NCBI GenBank assembly: GCA_030411725.1
Contig: MU839849.1
Location: 62,001-126,000 of the forward strand
DNA length: 64,000 nt
Direction: 5' to 3'
DNA from: Echria macrotheca
Lineage: Eukaryota; Ascomycota; Sordariomycetes; Sordariales; Schizotheciaceae
Made by a program: the position numbers and the translations under genes. Below the pieces are notes generated by a model. The model was not told the DNA's origin and did no database searches. It was given only the letters and a program-made list of their open reading frames with translations. Shown piece after piece: positions 1 to 11,320 of the stretch. The first letter of the stretch is position 1. Each line of letters opens with the position of its first letter.

Positions 1-2292
1 CTTTGCGGACGGCGCGGTCGTCTTGTCCGGACTGTGGAGAAAATTCCGCTGTTCGACAGTCTCGACGAAATGCAGCGCTCATGGTCCGGCTGCCAGCTTT
101 GCGAGGCCCTTCTGAGCAACAAGAAACAGGACGACGCACAGGTTCCCGAGGTCCGTGGATACGGCACCATGAATACGCCCGTACCGTCAGGTCGGCCCCG
201 CCGCCGGCTGTTTCTGCGGCTTACATATCGTCGAAGCTCCTCCCGACTGTCGCAGGGCCTTCTCACAGCGTGTCTTGACGATGCTACGGGCGTGACCGAG
301 TTCACGGACATTGCGATATCTACAGGTTGGTTTGCTACCTAGTCCTGCTGGTCTCCTGAATGGCATCTCCGCCGAAAAACGCTAACATGATGCCCAGGCC
401 CCTTGAAGGAATCAGGGCTTCGCGATCCTGCACGGAATGACTCCTGGCTATTCACCGGGTCACATCCTACTCTGGACAAAGTCGCCCGCTGGATTCGGAC
501 CTGCTCCGAGACGCATGAGTCCTGCCAGCTGACGGAATCCGACACCGGTTTTCTCCCGTCAAGACTGCTGTTTGTTGGAAGCATGAGCGAGCCAGCCCTG
601 AGGGTTGTCGAGACGAAAACTGACAGCCTTGATGAACAAAACAGCAGATATGTCGCTTTAAGCCATTGCTGGGGCGGACAGGTTTCCTGCCAACTGACGG
701 CGCAGAACTACTCGGGAATGCGGGATTCCATCTCTCCCGATGTCCTCCCACAGAACTTCCGGGATGCGGTGCTGGTGACACGTCACCTCGGCATACCCTA
801 CCTCTGGATCGACTCGCTGTGCATTCTACAGGACTCGCTCGCCGACTGGGCGGCCGAGTCGCCGACCATGGGCCTTGTCTTCGCACGCGCCGTCGTTGTC
901 ATCGCCGCCACGGCTTCCGAAAATGCCCACGGGGGCTGCTTCCGCACCCTGCCGGCTCCAACGTACGAGTTAGAGCTGATGCGCAGCGAGAAAGCCCGAG
1001 AACAGTGCTACATCTCGTTCGGCCCGCATCGGTCTTCCGTTCGCACTTTGTTCGACACGCGGGTCGAGACGGCCCCGCTGACCAAACGAGCGTGGGCCTT
1101 TCAGGAACGACTATTGTCGCGACGGCTCGTGCACTTCTGCTCCGATATGGTGCTCTTTGAATGCAACTCAATCCAAGCTTCCGAATTCGACCCGGTCGGC
1201 GTCAGTTACGAGAAGGAGCCGTACGCTATACGCGAAGGTCGGATCATCAGCTGGTTCGAGCATACTCTCCTCGACCCGCTTGTGCGTATGACCCGTCTCG
1301 GTGGTCTGGATGTCTCAGAGAAGGATAGGGCACGCCGGGGGATCCGCGGTGCCCTCGATGTGCTCCAGCTGCTCGGTCGTGTTCCAGACCAGCCGACTCT
1401 GGCAGAACGTGTCGAGTTTTCGAAACGGTGGTTTGACATTGTCAGTGCTTACAGCGAGGGTGCTTTAACCCGCCAAACAGACAAACTCGTGGCTGTTTCT
1501 GGTGTTGCTGCCCTTGTACAGACCCACGCAAGAGTACCATATTTGGCCGGTCTCTGGGACGCGAACTCGGTACTAGAGATGCAGCTTCTCTGGTTTGTGG
1601 TGGGGAATGTACATCCTAAAACGGAGCCCTACTGCGCCCCCTCGTGGTCGTGGGCCGCAGTGAACGGACGTATCGGTCTTCTGCCGCGAGACGACTTGCA
1701 AACTACCCGTCTGAGGAGCGAAAGCATCGTCTTTCGTGCCCAGGTGCGCAAATCGGCAGTCTTCTACAAGGATATGGAAGTCGAGGATGCGACTAATCTG
1801 ATCGACTTCGGCAGCCTCTCACTCTCGGGTCCAACGGCCGACGTGACGCTGAGAGCAAACACCCTCGAGACGCTGTATTTGACTCTAAAGGGGGGAATAT
1901 TAGGTCTCGGTGTTGCCCTAGAGTTCTTTCCAGATTATGACCCGGGGGATATCGAGGAAGCGTGGGCGACTTCGCAGCTCTATGCCCTCCGTTTATTGAC
2001 CATACGGCACTCCGACCGCCAAGAAAGACATTACGGTATTGTCCTGCGTGTGAAATCCAGAACTGTTCGGCCGAGAAGGGAAGCCACACGGTTCATGTTC
2101 ACACGCGGTTTCGGCAGCGACTCGGACTCAGATGATGATGACGACATCGTGTACGAACGGATTGGCGTCTGGACGGCCACCGGGGACATCGGCGGCGGAA
2201 ATATAAATGGTCCTCCCTCGTCAAGGGCATCGAGTAGCCTCACTGGCGGCGGCGGTCCGAGATGGAAACGCCGAGATGTCACCGTCGTGTGA
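1..2292 (+). CDS. HET-domain protein, 5' end outside window
   Basis: Heterokaryon-incompatibility (HET) family protein, which in fungi acts in non-self recognition and programmed cell death. The frame is open from base 1, so the start lies to the left. Exons 1-325 and 398-2292; the 72-nt intron has a GCTAAC branch site and CCCAG acceptor and joins ...DIAISTG to PLKESG in frame. HET motifs are clear: YVALSHCWGG (codons near 650-680), LWIDSLCILQD (near 810-840), and a following region of the ARAVVVIAATAS type typical of the domain. An Asp/Ser-rich acidic run (DSDSDDDDD) and a basic Gly/Ser tail close the protein. No transmembrane segment is seen. The partner or trigger is unknown. The call as a HET protein is firm; the missing N-terminus could hold more. 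Confidence 0.9.
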
Positions 2293-2354
2293 GCCAGTTC
2301 TTTCAACGTGGACGGAAAGTTGAGGACAGATGTTCGCAAAAAAAACTACCGCGA

Positions 2355-4292
2355 CTACTTTTCTCCCGTCGTATCCTGCGTCGGTAGACTGGACTGCACA
2401 ACATCTACCCCATCGGATTCCTCAATAAGCTGGGCAAACTCCTCCACCACGCTCATCGTGGCATCATCCACTGGACGGCTTCCATCCAAAACCGTCTGGT
2501 GCGCCTGGTTCAAAGCATGATCCAGAGCCCAAAGCGCAGTGCGACGGCGAGTTTGGCCCATCTCTTTTCTCCTCCAACTCTCGCCAATCCGAGCGACCTC
2601 CGGTGCCGGCCACGTCCACTTGCTGACAAAGTCCTCAAAGCCACGGGGAGTCGTTGTCACAGATACATCCGGACTGGGCGGCGCAGACGTTTTGTGAGCG
2701 ACGGGCGTTATCCTATCGCGTATAAACACGTCGAGGTTGACACGGAAAGTTTCAAAATAATGGCGAAGCTCTTGCATGCCCCGGAAGCGCATATGGGTGA
2801 CAACTCCGGTGATCTTGTCGGACCCATGGCGGGGCCGGTATAGTTCGACATGTACCCAGTTGGCGTCTCTGCTGAGGGCTGAGTGTGAATCCTGGAGAGC
2901 TTCCCTCCGTCCCGGAAGAGTTCTCATGAGGAGAACGGCGTGGACGATGCGGTTGATCTGCTGCTCGAGCAATGTGAGGTTGCCGCCGGGGCATGCCGGA
3001 GTCGAAACCCTGGCAATGGCATGGTGGCCTAACTCGACGCGAGCTCTCTCATGTTCACCCAGCTGCCGCCTGTGTGCGGCAAATTGATGGCTGGTACTTA
3101 GATCAACGAGCTCTTGGAGACCGTCGGCGGCAGCCACCAGATGCCGCACCAGACCAAGCCATCTGCTCTCGAACGACGGACGGTCTAGAAGGAGCTCTCT
3201 TTGCTTATAAGTAAGTCCACTGCGGTGTGTCCGCACTTTGGAACGGAACACGGGCTGCAAGGCGGCAACGTCCACATCAGCCACCGATGTCGCTGTACTG
3301 GGCCAAGGCAGAGGGTGTTTCTCGTCGTCGATGAAAACCCCGTCGCCTAGAGTTTTGCACGCTGATGACTGCATAATCTCCATCAGCGTTGCTGCGTGCC
3401 GATGGACCCAAGGCACCGAGATGGAAAAGGTGACATTCACGTCTCCACCACCCTTGATCTGTGGAAACGCAGTATAGTTCAGATTTGAAGAGAGGACGCG
3501 AGACGACAGACGCCATGGCGGTAACGACTCGGAGCCAAAGAAAAAGTCGCGGTCGCCAAGATCCGTGTTCTTCGCTTCGTCAAGCCACTCCCCTATGTCC
3601 GAAACGCACTCTCGCACTTTGCCAAGTCGCTTGGCACTGGTGGCTAAAGCATCCTCAAAGTCGAGATCGGCAGCGAGAAGGTGGCCCTCGGTCTCGGAGC
3701 AGAGACGGGCGATATCTCGAACTTGGTCCCGGTCGGTCGGCCCGGTCGTCATCAGCGACGCACATATCCGAGACAAGTCGGCGGTATACTGCGCCATCCA
3801 TCGGGTTTGGCCATCCTGTGGCCGAACCGAGACGAGGTCTTCCACGGCAGTCATCCAGTCCCCGGCCAGACCGAGCAAGTCATTCGGAGTATCCAACGTG
3901 GATGTGACATGGCTAAGGTCCGTTCGGTTTTGGACATGCAGAGAGAGGCCCTGGTAGGCGTACCAGCACAGGCCGATAATGACTGGCAGCCAGATTCCGA
4001 TAGACCGCTCGGTCTTGGTCGGTTTCGCTGTCTTTTCTCCGGACAGACGCAGCGATTTTGCGACACATGACCGGCATTTTGCAACGGCGATGATTGCTTC
4101 CACTGGACTCTCGTCCTCTTGGCCCTCTCTCTTGATTGGCGGACCAACTAGATGCAGGGACTCTTCGAGGCATGTTGGACAGTTTGCTACCGTGACTCTC
4201 ATTTGTTGCGCGCTGGTATCGCCTCCCACCGGCGGCCCACCGTCAAAGGCGCGCAGGTTTTGACGGACGACAGACTCGGTTGTGTCTGGCAT
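2355..4292 (-). CDS. Membrane-anchored protein of unknown function
   Basis: A 645-residue protein, single exon, starting at the ATG at 4292 (MPDTTES); the frame is open further upstream but without another ATG. Near residue 100 there is one hydrophobic segment (IGIWLPVIIGLCWYAYQGL). Ahead of it are two CPTC/CRSC-type cysteine pairs (NCPTCLEESLHL and KCRSCVAKSLRL), possibly a small metal site or an internal repeat. The long C-terminal part is rich in charged helices and reads as a soluble, probably helical domain, with a Trp-rich stretch near the end (DFVSKWTWPAPEV). I do not recognise the family. It is tail-to-tail with the HET gene (62 bp between stops), so it is not co-transcribed with it. 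Its size and intact frame support a real gene. Confidence 0.75.
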   Translation of the reverse strand: MPDTTESVVRQNLRAFDGGPPVGGDTSAQQMRVTVANCPTCLEESLHLVGPPIKREGQEDESPVEAIIAVAKCRSCVAKSLRLSGEKTAKPTKTERSIGIWLPVIIGLCWYAYQGLSLHVQNRTDLSHVTSTLDTPNDLLGLAGDWMTAVEDLVSVRPQDGQTRWMAQYTADLSRICASLMTTGPTDRDQVRDIARLCSETEGHLLAADLDFEDALATSAKRLGKVRECVSDIGEWLDEAKNTDLGDRDFFFGSESLPPWRLSSRVLSSNLNYTAFPQIKGGGDVNVTFSISVPWVHRHAATLMEIMQSSACKTLGDGVFIDDEKHPLPWPSTATSVADVDVAALQPVFRSKVRTHRSGLTYKQRELLLDRPSFESRWLGLVRHLVAAADGLQELVDLSTSHQFAAHRRQLGEHERARVELGHHAIARVSTPACPGGNLTLLEQQINRIVHAVLLMRTLPGRREALQDSHSALSRDANWVHVELYRPRHGSDKITGVVTHMRFRGMQELRHYFETFRVNLDVFIRDRITPVAHKTSAPPSPDVSVTTTPRGFEDFVSKWTWPAPEVARIGESWRRKEMGQTRRRTALWALDHALNQAHQTVLDGSRPVDDATMSVVEEFAQLIEESDGVDVVQSSLPTQDTTGEK

Positions 4293-5235
4293 CTTCGGTC
4301 TCGAATCGTGGTTGTATTGTACTTGGATCGGCTGGCGACTGGTGCTAGTTTGGGAGCACGCCCCTTCCTGCAGCACAGCTGAGGGGTTAATGATGGATCG
4401 AGGTCATTGGGATGTACTTTTCTCGAGTTCCTCATCAAAGCTTGCTTCTCTTTGTTCGGCACGAGTTACCTACCTACACGTAGCCACTGCTGTTTGCGAG
4501 TTGCGGGTACTCCCCGAACAAAACAAAGAATTGCACCCACCACCCCGGAAACGGTGCGTGCATCGCGCAAGAACATGCTTGTTCTGAATCCTAATATCTA
4601 CTGTGTAACTAGCACATTCGATTCTCTCACAGAAGAATGTGAGAAGTTTTGTAGTTCAAGGTAGGTACGCGGTACATGATTCCGGGTACGCCTTCTGAAC
4701 TCATTCAGGGGCAATTCTCATCATCACATTGCACAAAAAAAAAAAAACAAAATGCTAAGATCGTTGATTCCATCAATTTTAATACCGCATTGGCTACGGA
4801 CTTATGCTTGTGCAAGGTATGTATTTTCCCACCCTATAATTTTATGAGCATGAGGAGTTCAGATTCCACGTCTGGGAACCTCGGGCAATGAAGTGCATGG
4901 TCAGAGTACCTACCTACCTAGTCTAGATAGAGGCAACAAATTCCAGCCCTAGCCAATGGAGAACTGTCCCCAAGACAGGTGCAGGGCCATGACGCTGTCC
5001 AACGCGGGGCTCTCATTGGGTAGGGCCAAATCCCTCGCTGCTCTGCGATTGGCAGCTTCCTAATCAGGGACCGATCTCCCGGAACAGAGGGGCGAACCAC
5101 TCGTAACACCAACCCCACGTGGGAGGACTGATATGCAGAGGTGGAGCTGGTGCAACCTGCCATAAGTAGGGCGAAGACCTGACCACGGAGCCGTTCCTTG
5201 GTTCCCCAGACCTGACCCTCCACCAGACCCCAACC
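4293..5235. other. Intergenic, divergent promoters
   Basis: Upstream of both the membrane protein (leftward) and the RNase T2 gene (rightward). It holds a run of A at 4734-4747 and a TACCTACCTACCTA tetranucleotide run near 4907-4920. No convincing coding frame is seen. Confidence 0.5.
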
Positions 5236-6204
5236 ATGAAGTGTAATCTACTCAGCTTGGCGGCACTCAGCCCTGCCGCGGTCTGGGCCAGCTGCGTGCC
5301 GGCTCCGGACCACAGCTGTCGACTCAGCAAGCCCGAGCTGTCATGCTCTTCAGCTGCCCAGCCAGCCTTGGTTGACTCGTGCTGTGTCGAGACATTCGGC
5401 GGTCTCGTGCTCTCGACGCAGTTCTGGGACACATATACTGGACTCGAGTCAGCCGGCCAGCTCCTCCCCAAGAACTCATTCACCCTGCACGGTCTGTGGC
5501 CAGACTTCTGTAACGGCTCTTTCACCCAATATTGCGACCTGAGCCGCCAGTATGACCCTCATCCCTCGCCCAACACCACCACCGGAACAGCAAGCGGCAC
5601 CCCGGTCCCTCCGTACCATGGCCCGACGGTTGACACGTTCCTTGCCCCCTTCGGAGCTACTGGAGCCGCCCTGCTTCGGTGGATGAATAAATTCTGGATT
5701 GCCCAAAACCAGCCGAACACAGAACTCTGGGCCCACGAGTTTTCCAAGCACGCGACATGCTTCAGCACATTTTCCGAGTCCTGCTTCTCCAAGTTCCAGC
5801 TCCAGAAGCACACCGATCTCTTGGAGTTCTTCACGGTCACGGCCGAGTACTTCAAGCGGCTCCCGACGTACGACTGGCTGGCCGCCAAGGGTATCACGCC
5901 CTCCAACACGACATCCTACAGTCTTTCGGACATCCAAGGAGCGCTAGCTGCTCGCCACGGAGGAGTTCCCTTCATCGGGTGCTCGGGGCCCAAGTACAAC
6001 GAAACCGCAGCGGGCAAGGGGTCCAAGGACGCTGGACGCACGGCTCTGACGGAGGTGTGGTACTACCACCACGTTTTCGGACCGGTTCAGGCTGGCAAGG
6101 CGACGCCGGTAGGGGCGGATATCAACGGAGGCAGCACCAGCACCTGCGCCAAGGCGGACAAGGCTGTCTGGTATTATGAGCGGTCGAAGGGTTCAGAGAA
6201 GTGA
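5236..6204 (+). CDS. Secreted ribonuclease T2
   Basis: Endoribonuclease of the RNase T2 family: cleaves single-stranded RNA via a 2',3'-cyclic phosphate, acting outside the cell or in the vacuole. It has 322 residues and one exon. Residues 1-18 form a signal peptide (LLSLAALSPAAVWA). Both catalytic boxes are present: CAS1 FTLHGLWPDFC with His85, and CAS2 ELWAHEFSKHATC with His167, Glu168, Lys171 and His172. CAS2 has Ala where most relatives have Gly (KHGTC), a mild variation also tolerated elsewhere. The many Cys fit the disulfide pattern of fungal RNase T2, and several NxT/NxS sites suggest glycosylation. There is no C-terminal extension like that of yeast Rny1, so it resembles the short extracellular type. 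Start at 5236 is the only ATG giving the signal peptide. Confidence 0.95.
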   Translation: MKCNLLSLAALSPAAVWASCVPAPDHSCRLSKPELSCSSAAQPALVDSCCVETFGGLVLSTQFWDTYTGLESAGQLLPKNSFTLHGLWPDFCNGSFTQYCDLSRQYDPHPSPNTTTGTASGTPVPPYHGPTVDTFLAPFGATGAALLRWMNKFWIAQNQPNTELWAHEFSKHATCFSTFSESCFSKFQLQKHTDLLEFFTVTAEYFKRLPTYDWLAAKGITPSNTTSYSLSDIQGALAARHGGVPFIGCSGPKYNETAAGKGSKDAGRTALTEVWYYHHVFGPVQAGKATPVGADINGGSTSTCAKADKAVWYYERSKGSEK

Positions 6205-6592
6205 GCATCGTACTGCTGGTAACTGGGCGCTCGGCAATAACGCAATATATAACAGTAATGAAATTTTGTACAGGTAGTAATATTTAGGCAGCATGCTGAT
6301 AGATCAAGAAAGTGTCTGAATGTCTCTGCTGGTGAACTTTGCCGAGCTCGCATTTATTGCTTTATTTCCTAGTAGTGCCCTCTCGGGTATCTCGGCGGTA
6401 ACTGCAAAAGAGGGATATCTTGGTATCATTGACTTCGTTCCAAATCCTGATTTCATCCATGACACTCATTCGTCGATGAACACCGATTTAACGCCCCGTC
6501 GAGTGGACGAGTCCCGACTCCTTATCCGTTCCATGCACCTAGGATATCAACCATATGCCCATCGCTTTCGTGTGCTGATATGTACGCCCAAA
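6205..6592. other. Convergent intergenic region
   Basis: The shared 3' region of the RNase T2 and lectin genes. It has AT-rich stretches (AATATATAACAG near 6245) that may serve polyadenylation. I see no gene. Confidence 0.4.
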
Positions 6593-8610
6593 CTATGCCG
6601 GCCCAAGACGGTACCAACTCGAAGTCGCATTTCCGCCATCCGAGTACCATTGCTGTGCTCCCCAGTTGTAACCTGCCCCGACCATGAAGTTGCTGTGAAT
6701 TATGTTGCCGTCAGGCCCAACCCCAAAGACCGTCACTGATCCTGTGGGGATGTCGGTAACAACCGCTTTCGGCGCACTGTGAAAGTATCCGCCCAGGTCC
6801 TCCCACGAGGTACCCCATACGCCCATCAACCGGGTCTTGTGTTTCAGGCGCGAGTCAGTGCCGACGGCGAAGATATCCAGCCGTGAGATTCCAGTCGCAA
6901 ACGCAGACACGGATGACTGGAAGCTGCCGCCGAGACTCTCTTCCTTGGTATAACCGTCTGCCGTTGTCCAGCTCCGATGCCAAACAGCCCCGTCCGCGCC
7001 GACACCTAGATAATCGACCTGGTCACTCGTAGCCACCACGGTTGGATCCCCTTTCATCAAACCCCAGCTGTGGCCCCAGTCTTTTTCCCATGAGGCAGCC
7101 GTGCTGTTCCACCTCTTCGATAGCATGGCCGGGGTCGATCCAGTGCCGTAGATGGCCATGTCGATGCGCATCCCGCCTTGTATTGTACTTGTACACGCCA
7201 TGTCGACCGATCCGCCGGCCTTTCCGCCTTGTGGCTCCCACTTGTCGACCAGAGCCGGCTCCCACGAGTGGCCGTCGCTTGTATTCTTTCGTATCACGGC
7301 CCGGTTGTTGTCCAGGAGTGCCACATTGAGATTCCCTGGATATAGACTGCATACGACTGGTGGTGATCCGCAGCTTCCACCCAAACTTGTCCACTCGCCA
7401 TCCCAAACCCCGTTCTGGAATGTCTTGAACCGGGCCGACTGGTCGGTCGACCATACCCCGAAAACGTCGACTCGCCCTTCCCTCACGGATATCGCCGCTG
7501 GCTGACTGAGAAAAGTCCCGCCGAGACTTTGCCAGTCCGAGTTCCACGCTTGGTTGTCGGCTCGGCGATACCATATTGCGGAATCGAGCCCTCGGGCGAA
7601 GATAAAAATTGTTGACGTTCCGGCCGTCGCGTACTGTGCGGAAGCGAGAACCTGCGGGCACATGGTCCCTGTGCATTCCGATGTCTGAACCGCGCCGCCG
7701 ATTGGCTCTGGAAAAGACGTGGGAACGCCGAAGCCGGTTCTTGTCGGCAATCCTGGCGGTGCCGGTCCCGTCGGAGCGGTCGGGGCTACCGGTGCTGTTG
7801 GCGCCGTCGGTGCGGGCCCGGGCGGACCGACCGTGCCTCCGCCTCCACCGCCTCCTCCTCCTCCTCCGCTACCTCCGCCGGCTCCTCCTCCTCCTGCCGT
7901 CCCAGTAGCGCCGGCTTGTCTAGAGTAGGTAGTCAGCACTGCACAATCAAGTGTCAACGGATGACCACCTACGATTCCTGTTGCGCGTTATTGTTCTTGT
8001 TGATGATAACCCCGGCGGCGACTCCTGCCGCGATACCGGCAATGATCAACGCCAGGACCACAGCGGCGACAGCGAGGATGGTGCGGTTTCGTCGTTGGCG
8101 TAGCCATTTCATCCGTCCCGGTGCAACCTCCTTCGCATCTGCATCACCACTTTCTTCATTCTCCTTTGCAACAACCGGGTATGGGCGCGGTAACCTCCCA
8201 GCAACCTCCAATCCCTCGTTCTCCGACGGCAGGGCGAATGGCTCGGATGACAGACCGAACTTAAGCTCCTGGTTCTCGACAACTTCCGGCGTCGGCAGGT
8301 GGTCCCAGTTCACCACTTCCGGCAGCGACGACCATATTGACTCGGGTGCCTCTGAGTCTTGCCTCCTGTGCTCGGTTACTGGCGCTGACAGCTCGGACGG
8401 CTCTGCCAGTTCTGGCGCATCCGAAATTTGTGGTTCTGGCGGTACCGGTTCTGGTTCGGGAAATTGCACGGCTCTGGGAACATCTGCCTGGGAGAGCTCC
8501 GGTGACGGCTCCGGCAGGTCCGTTATCGGGCTGGAAATCTCGTCTCCCGGCGTTTCGGGCACATCCGGTCCGCTCGCAGGCCCATCGGGCCCGTTTTCTT
8601 GTTTTGACAT
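6593..8610 (-). CDS. Membrane-anchored beta-propeller lectin-like protein
   Basis: Spliced from exon 7973-8610 and exon 6593-7919; the 53-nt intron (donor GTAGGT, branch CTGAC, acceptor CTCTAG) restores ...QQES/QAGATG in frame, giving 654 residues. The N-terminal ~175 residues are acidic and Pro/Glu-rich and probably cytoplasmic. A basic stop-transfer stretch (RQRRNR) precedes one transmembrane helix (AVAAVVLALIIAGIAAGVAAG). Then comes a Gly-rich linker with a Pro/Ala/Gly repeat. The C-terminal ~370 residues carry repeated W-x-x-LGG and VDVFGVW/LDIFAVG blades of a PLL/fucose-lectin-like propeller (DUF346 type). This is a type II membrane topology with an extracellular sugar-binding-like head. 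The ligand is not evident. The linker is encoded by a CCT/CCG repeat tract near 7840-7895. Confidence 0.85.
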
Positions 8611-10673
8611 GGTGCTTTCGGTTCGACTCGCCTGTTGACGTGCTGCATCTCGGCCACCCTCGACGAGGGGGCAAAATCAAGGAACGGACGACATTAAGGG
8701 CGAGCGCAGAGCAAAAGAGGCCGGCCACGCTGGCAGACACCTCTGTCTGATTTTTGGGATGCTACCCCCCGTATGTAGCTGCCTTGAGCTCCCCAGACTT
8801 TGGGACTCGCGACCCGTCGCCAAGTGTCACTTGTTTGGGAGGCTGAGTGGCATTCAGCGGGCCGGGGACCAATGAGCGGGAGCCGGGCGTTCCCTCGCAC
8901 TCCCTTGCTGCAGCCGAATCGGCCCCCAACACCCGCTGCACTGTCCGGGCTTCAGCAGTCAGACGCACGCGGGGCTCTCGTTGGCGGTGAGACCAGCACA
9001 CGGATGCATCCGACCAGAGGTGGAAAAGCGCGGCAACCTCGGGCGCCGCAGAAGGCGTGTTTGGCCTGCGACCTCTTCCAATATCTCTCCTTGCCGACCC
9101 TCCCCGGCAGCTGCGTCGGACCACTCATGCAGCAAAAAGATCCAGCACGCTGCGGGGTTCGACAAACACCCGCTCCCTGGCTTGAGTTTGCGTCAAAAGA
9201 CGGTTGAAGCTATCGCCAATGGTCCGAGACATACATGCAAAAGCGAAACGTGTCTCAGCGAGATCTCTTGTCCCAAGGCAGGTACGCAGAGCAAAAGTTG
9301 GTGGTGGTGGCTGGTGCTGACCAACGGCTGGCTCCCCAACCACCTCACCCCGACACGGCCTGTATTCGCCCGGGATCCCGGCAGCGGGGCGGCGGATTAT
9401 TTATCGCGACAACCCCTCGGGCCCGAATCCCGATTGTGTTATCTCGGCGACGTCTCCAATCCTCAGAGCACTGACACATGGCGCAGCCCCAGGAACCGCA
9501 GCAGCTTCCTCTTTGCCCTGGTCGCCAAAAGCGTGGACCTTGTGCCATCATGCGGGGAGCCTCCGACCAACCTTCTCATCTGGTCAACGCTGACCTCGGA
9601 CTCAAAGAAGCTCTTACACCGCCTCATTCTTTTCGTCCGAATGCTGGATTCCAGCAGGCAACAAAACAACACCCCAGTTCCAAACCATCAGATAAAGACG
9701 CCACTGCTTATCGCCCCAGCTCGATTCGTGGAGGCTGGCCGAGCAAGGTACCCAGCGACTGATGTCCGGTGACGATTCGAATCCTTTCCCAGTTTCGGTG
9801 GGCATGCCTTTTTGTGAGTCCGGCGAGGGACAGAGCCGGGAGCTGAAAGGTCCCCCCGTCCTGTCTTCGCCCGACGGGCCGTTTCTGGGCCTACGCTGAG
9901 ATCTCATAAGCTGACATCCAGTCTTCGAACTTCCCAATTGAACTTCGGTCAGCATGCACCCACAGTGAACCCACGGGAGGGCAAGAAAAGCGACATGCAC
10001 CGCAAACGGGCGGGACAGATGCGCTCTCGCATCCCTTGCGGTCTCGGCGCCTTTGGGCCCTTTCGGTCCAGACCTCATCCGCCGCCCTCGCACATGGCCG
10101 GATGCACAACAGCCTTGGTTCTCGCAACCTTATTCGCGCCCGCCTCCGCGATCCTTAGGTCGCGGCAGTTGTCTTCCTAGTGTAATACAGATCCATATGG
10201 GCCCCTAGGTTGCATTCGCGTTTGGCTGCAGCAGATACCGTCCAACCGTGCCTCAGATTTGACATGAGGGCAGCATGTTCGGCAATTAGTTACCTAGTTG
10301 TGCTTAACAAAGTAGTGCAATTGATCGCCGAGACTGTTGTTACCAACCTTCATTGTGTCTCGAGAGTCTCAACTCATACCCATATTCAACCACATCTTCA
10401 TATATAAGTTGGTAAATTTGGGAAGGCGCCAGAGTATTTCTAGCGGCATCATCGTAATTTGTCACCTCTATAGCCCTTTTCTTCACAAATGAGAAACGGT
10501 TGCGTTGCAAACACCGGCTTAGAAATACTACTGGCACCGTTAAAGTGGGTATAAGTGGACTTGGAACTAATATTAAGTACACAGGGAGACGACCTGACTA
10601 CAATTATCGAGATACTTCCATATTAGCACCTCCTCCACGGTCTCCGAAATGCTGTCAAGACTAAACTCGGGCG
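8611..10673. other. Long intergenic region, nothing firm
   Basis: About 2 kb upstream of the lectin and downstream of the Cys-rich secreted protein gene. Several open frames of 80-260 codons occur on both strands, but they overlap each other and show no domain, signal peptide or splice logic. I see no tRNA or obvious repeat. Confidence 0.4.
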
Positions 10674-11320
10674 TTATGTGCAGCCATCCGGGCGATTAGA
10701 TAGGCACTGAGTCACGCATACGCCGTTGAGGTTGGTATCTCGGGTCAGCCCAGACTTTGCACGGTACCAGACACATGTGCTGAACACCTGGGAGGCGGCG
10801 GTATGCAAGTGGGCGCCATTCAGCCCGTTGACAGTCTTCGACCAGCTCACGCAGCACCGGTCGGCGCCTTGAGAGAGACAGAGGGAGCGTGGGTTGGTGC
10901 GGAGGTCGAAATAGGCCTCCTCGAGGTCGTTGAGCAGGATGGCGCAGAGCTCAGCACGAGGGACGTGGGAGTTGTCGCACTCGACCTTGTTGCTGCCGCA
11001 GCGCTTGTTGAGTTTTCCGTCCGACTCTGGCTCGGGCTCCGGGGTGGCGGCGTCTGTGGCGTTACCATCGACTGCATTTGCCGGTTAGAACTACCGACTC
11101 TGTGCCAGAAGATGGAGTACAACTTACGTGCGTACCACACGAGGGTGCCGTGTTCGGTATCCTCCTTGTTGATTACGAGGAAACCATTCTCGACCTCACC
11201 CAGATTGGTAGCCATGGGGACGTCAACCGCAGTGTCTTGACGGACGGACACCGAGGCTGCCTGCGCTGTGGTGCCCAGTGCGACAGCGAGAAGAGTAACG
11301 AGGCGCATACTGGCTAGCAT
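10674..11320 (-). CDS. Small secreted cysteine-rich protein
   Basis: Exons 11128-11320 and 10674-11071 joined across a 56-nt intron (GTAAGT donor, ATGCAG acceptor) give 196 residues. Without splicing the frame runs into a different reading frame, so the true C-terminus is easily missed. A signal peptide is clear (MRLVTLLAVALGTTAQA; the first ATG is four codons earlier). An acidic Pro/Glu spacer and a possible dibasic site (KLNKR) precede a Cys-rich domain with the pattern RC..KVEC, LC, LC, RCCVSW, TC, VC, QC and C at the last residue. The CCVSW core resembles secreted fungal WD-like/effector-type domains. Function unknown; processing at KR would release the Cys-rich part. Confidence 0.8.

Noticed and set aside
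5476..5937. 153-codon minus-strand frame inside the RNase T2 gene
   Set aside because: Shadow of the RNase T2 coding sequence.
9760..9800. Possible tRNA (GATTCGAATC box)
   Set aside because: Flanking bases do not form a T-arm or acceptor stem.
8981..10093. Open frames of 263 (plus) and 159 (minus) codons
   Set aside because: No signal peptide, domain or splice logic; low-complexity-like composition in an otherwise non-coding region.
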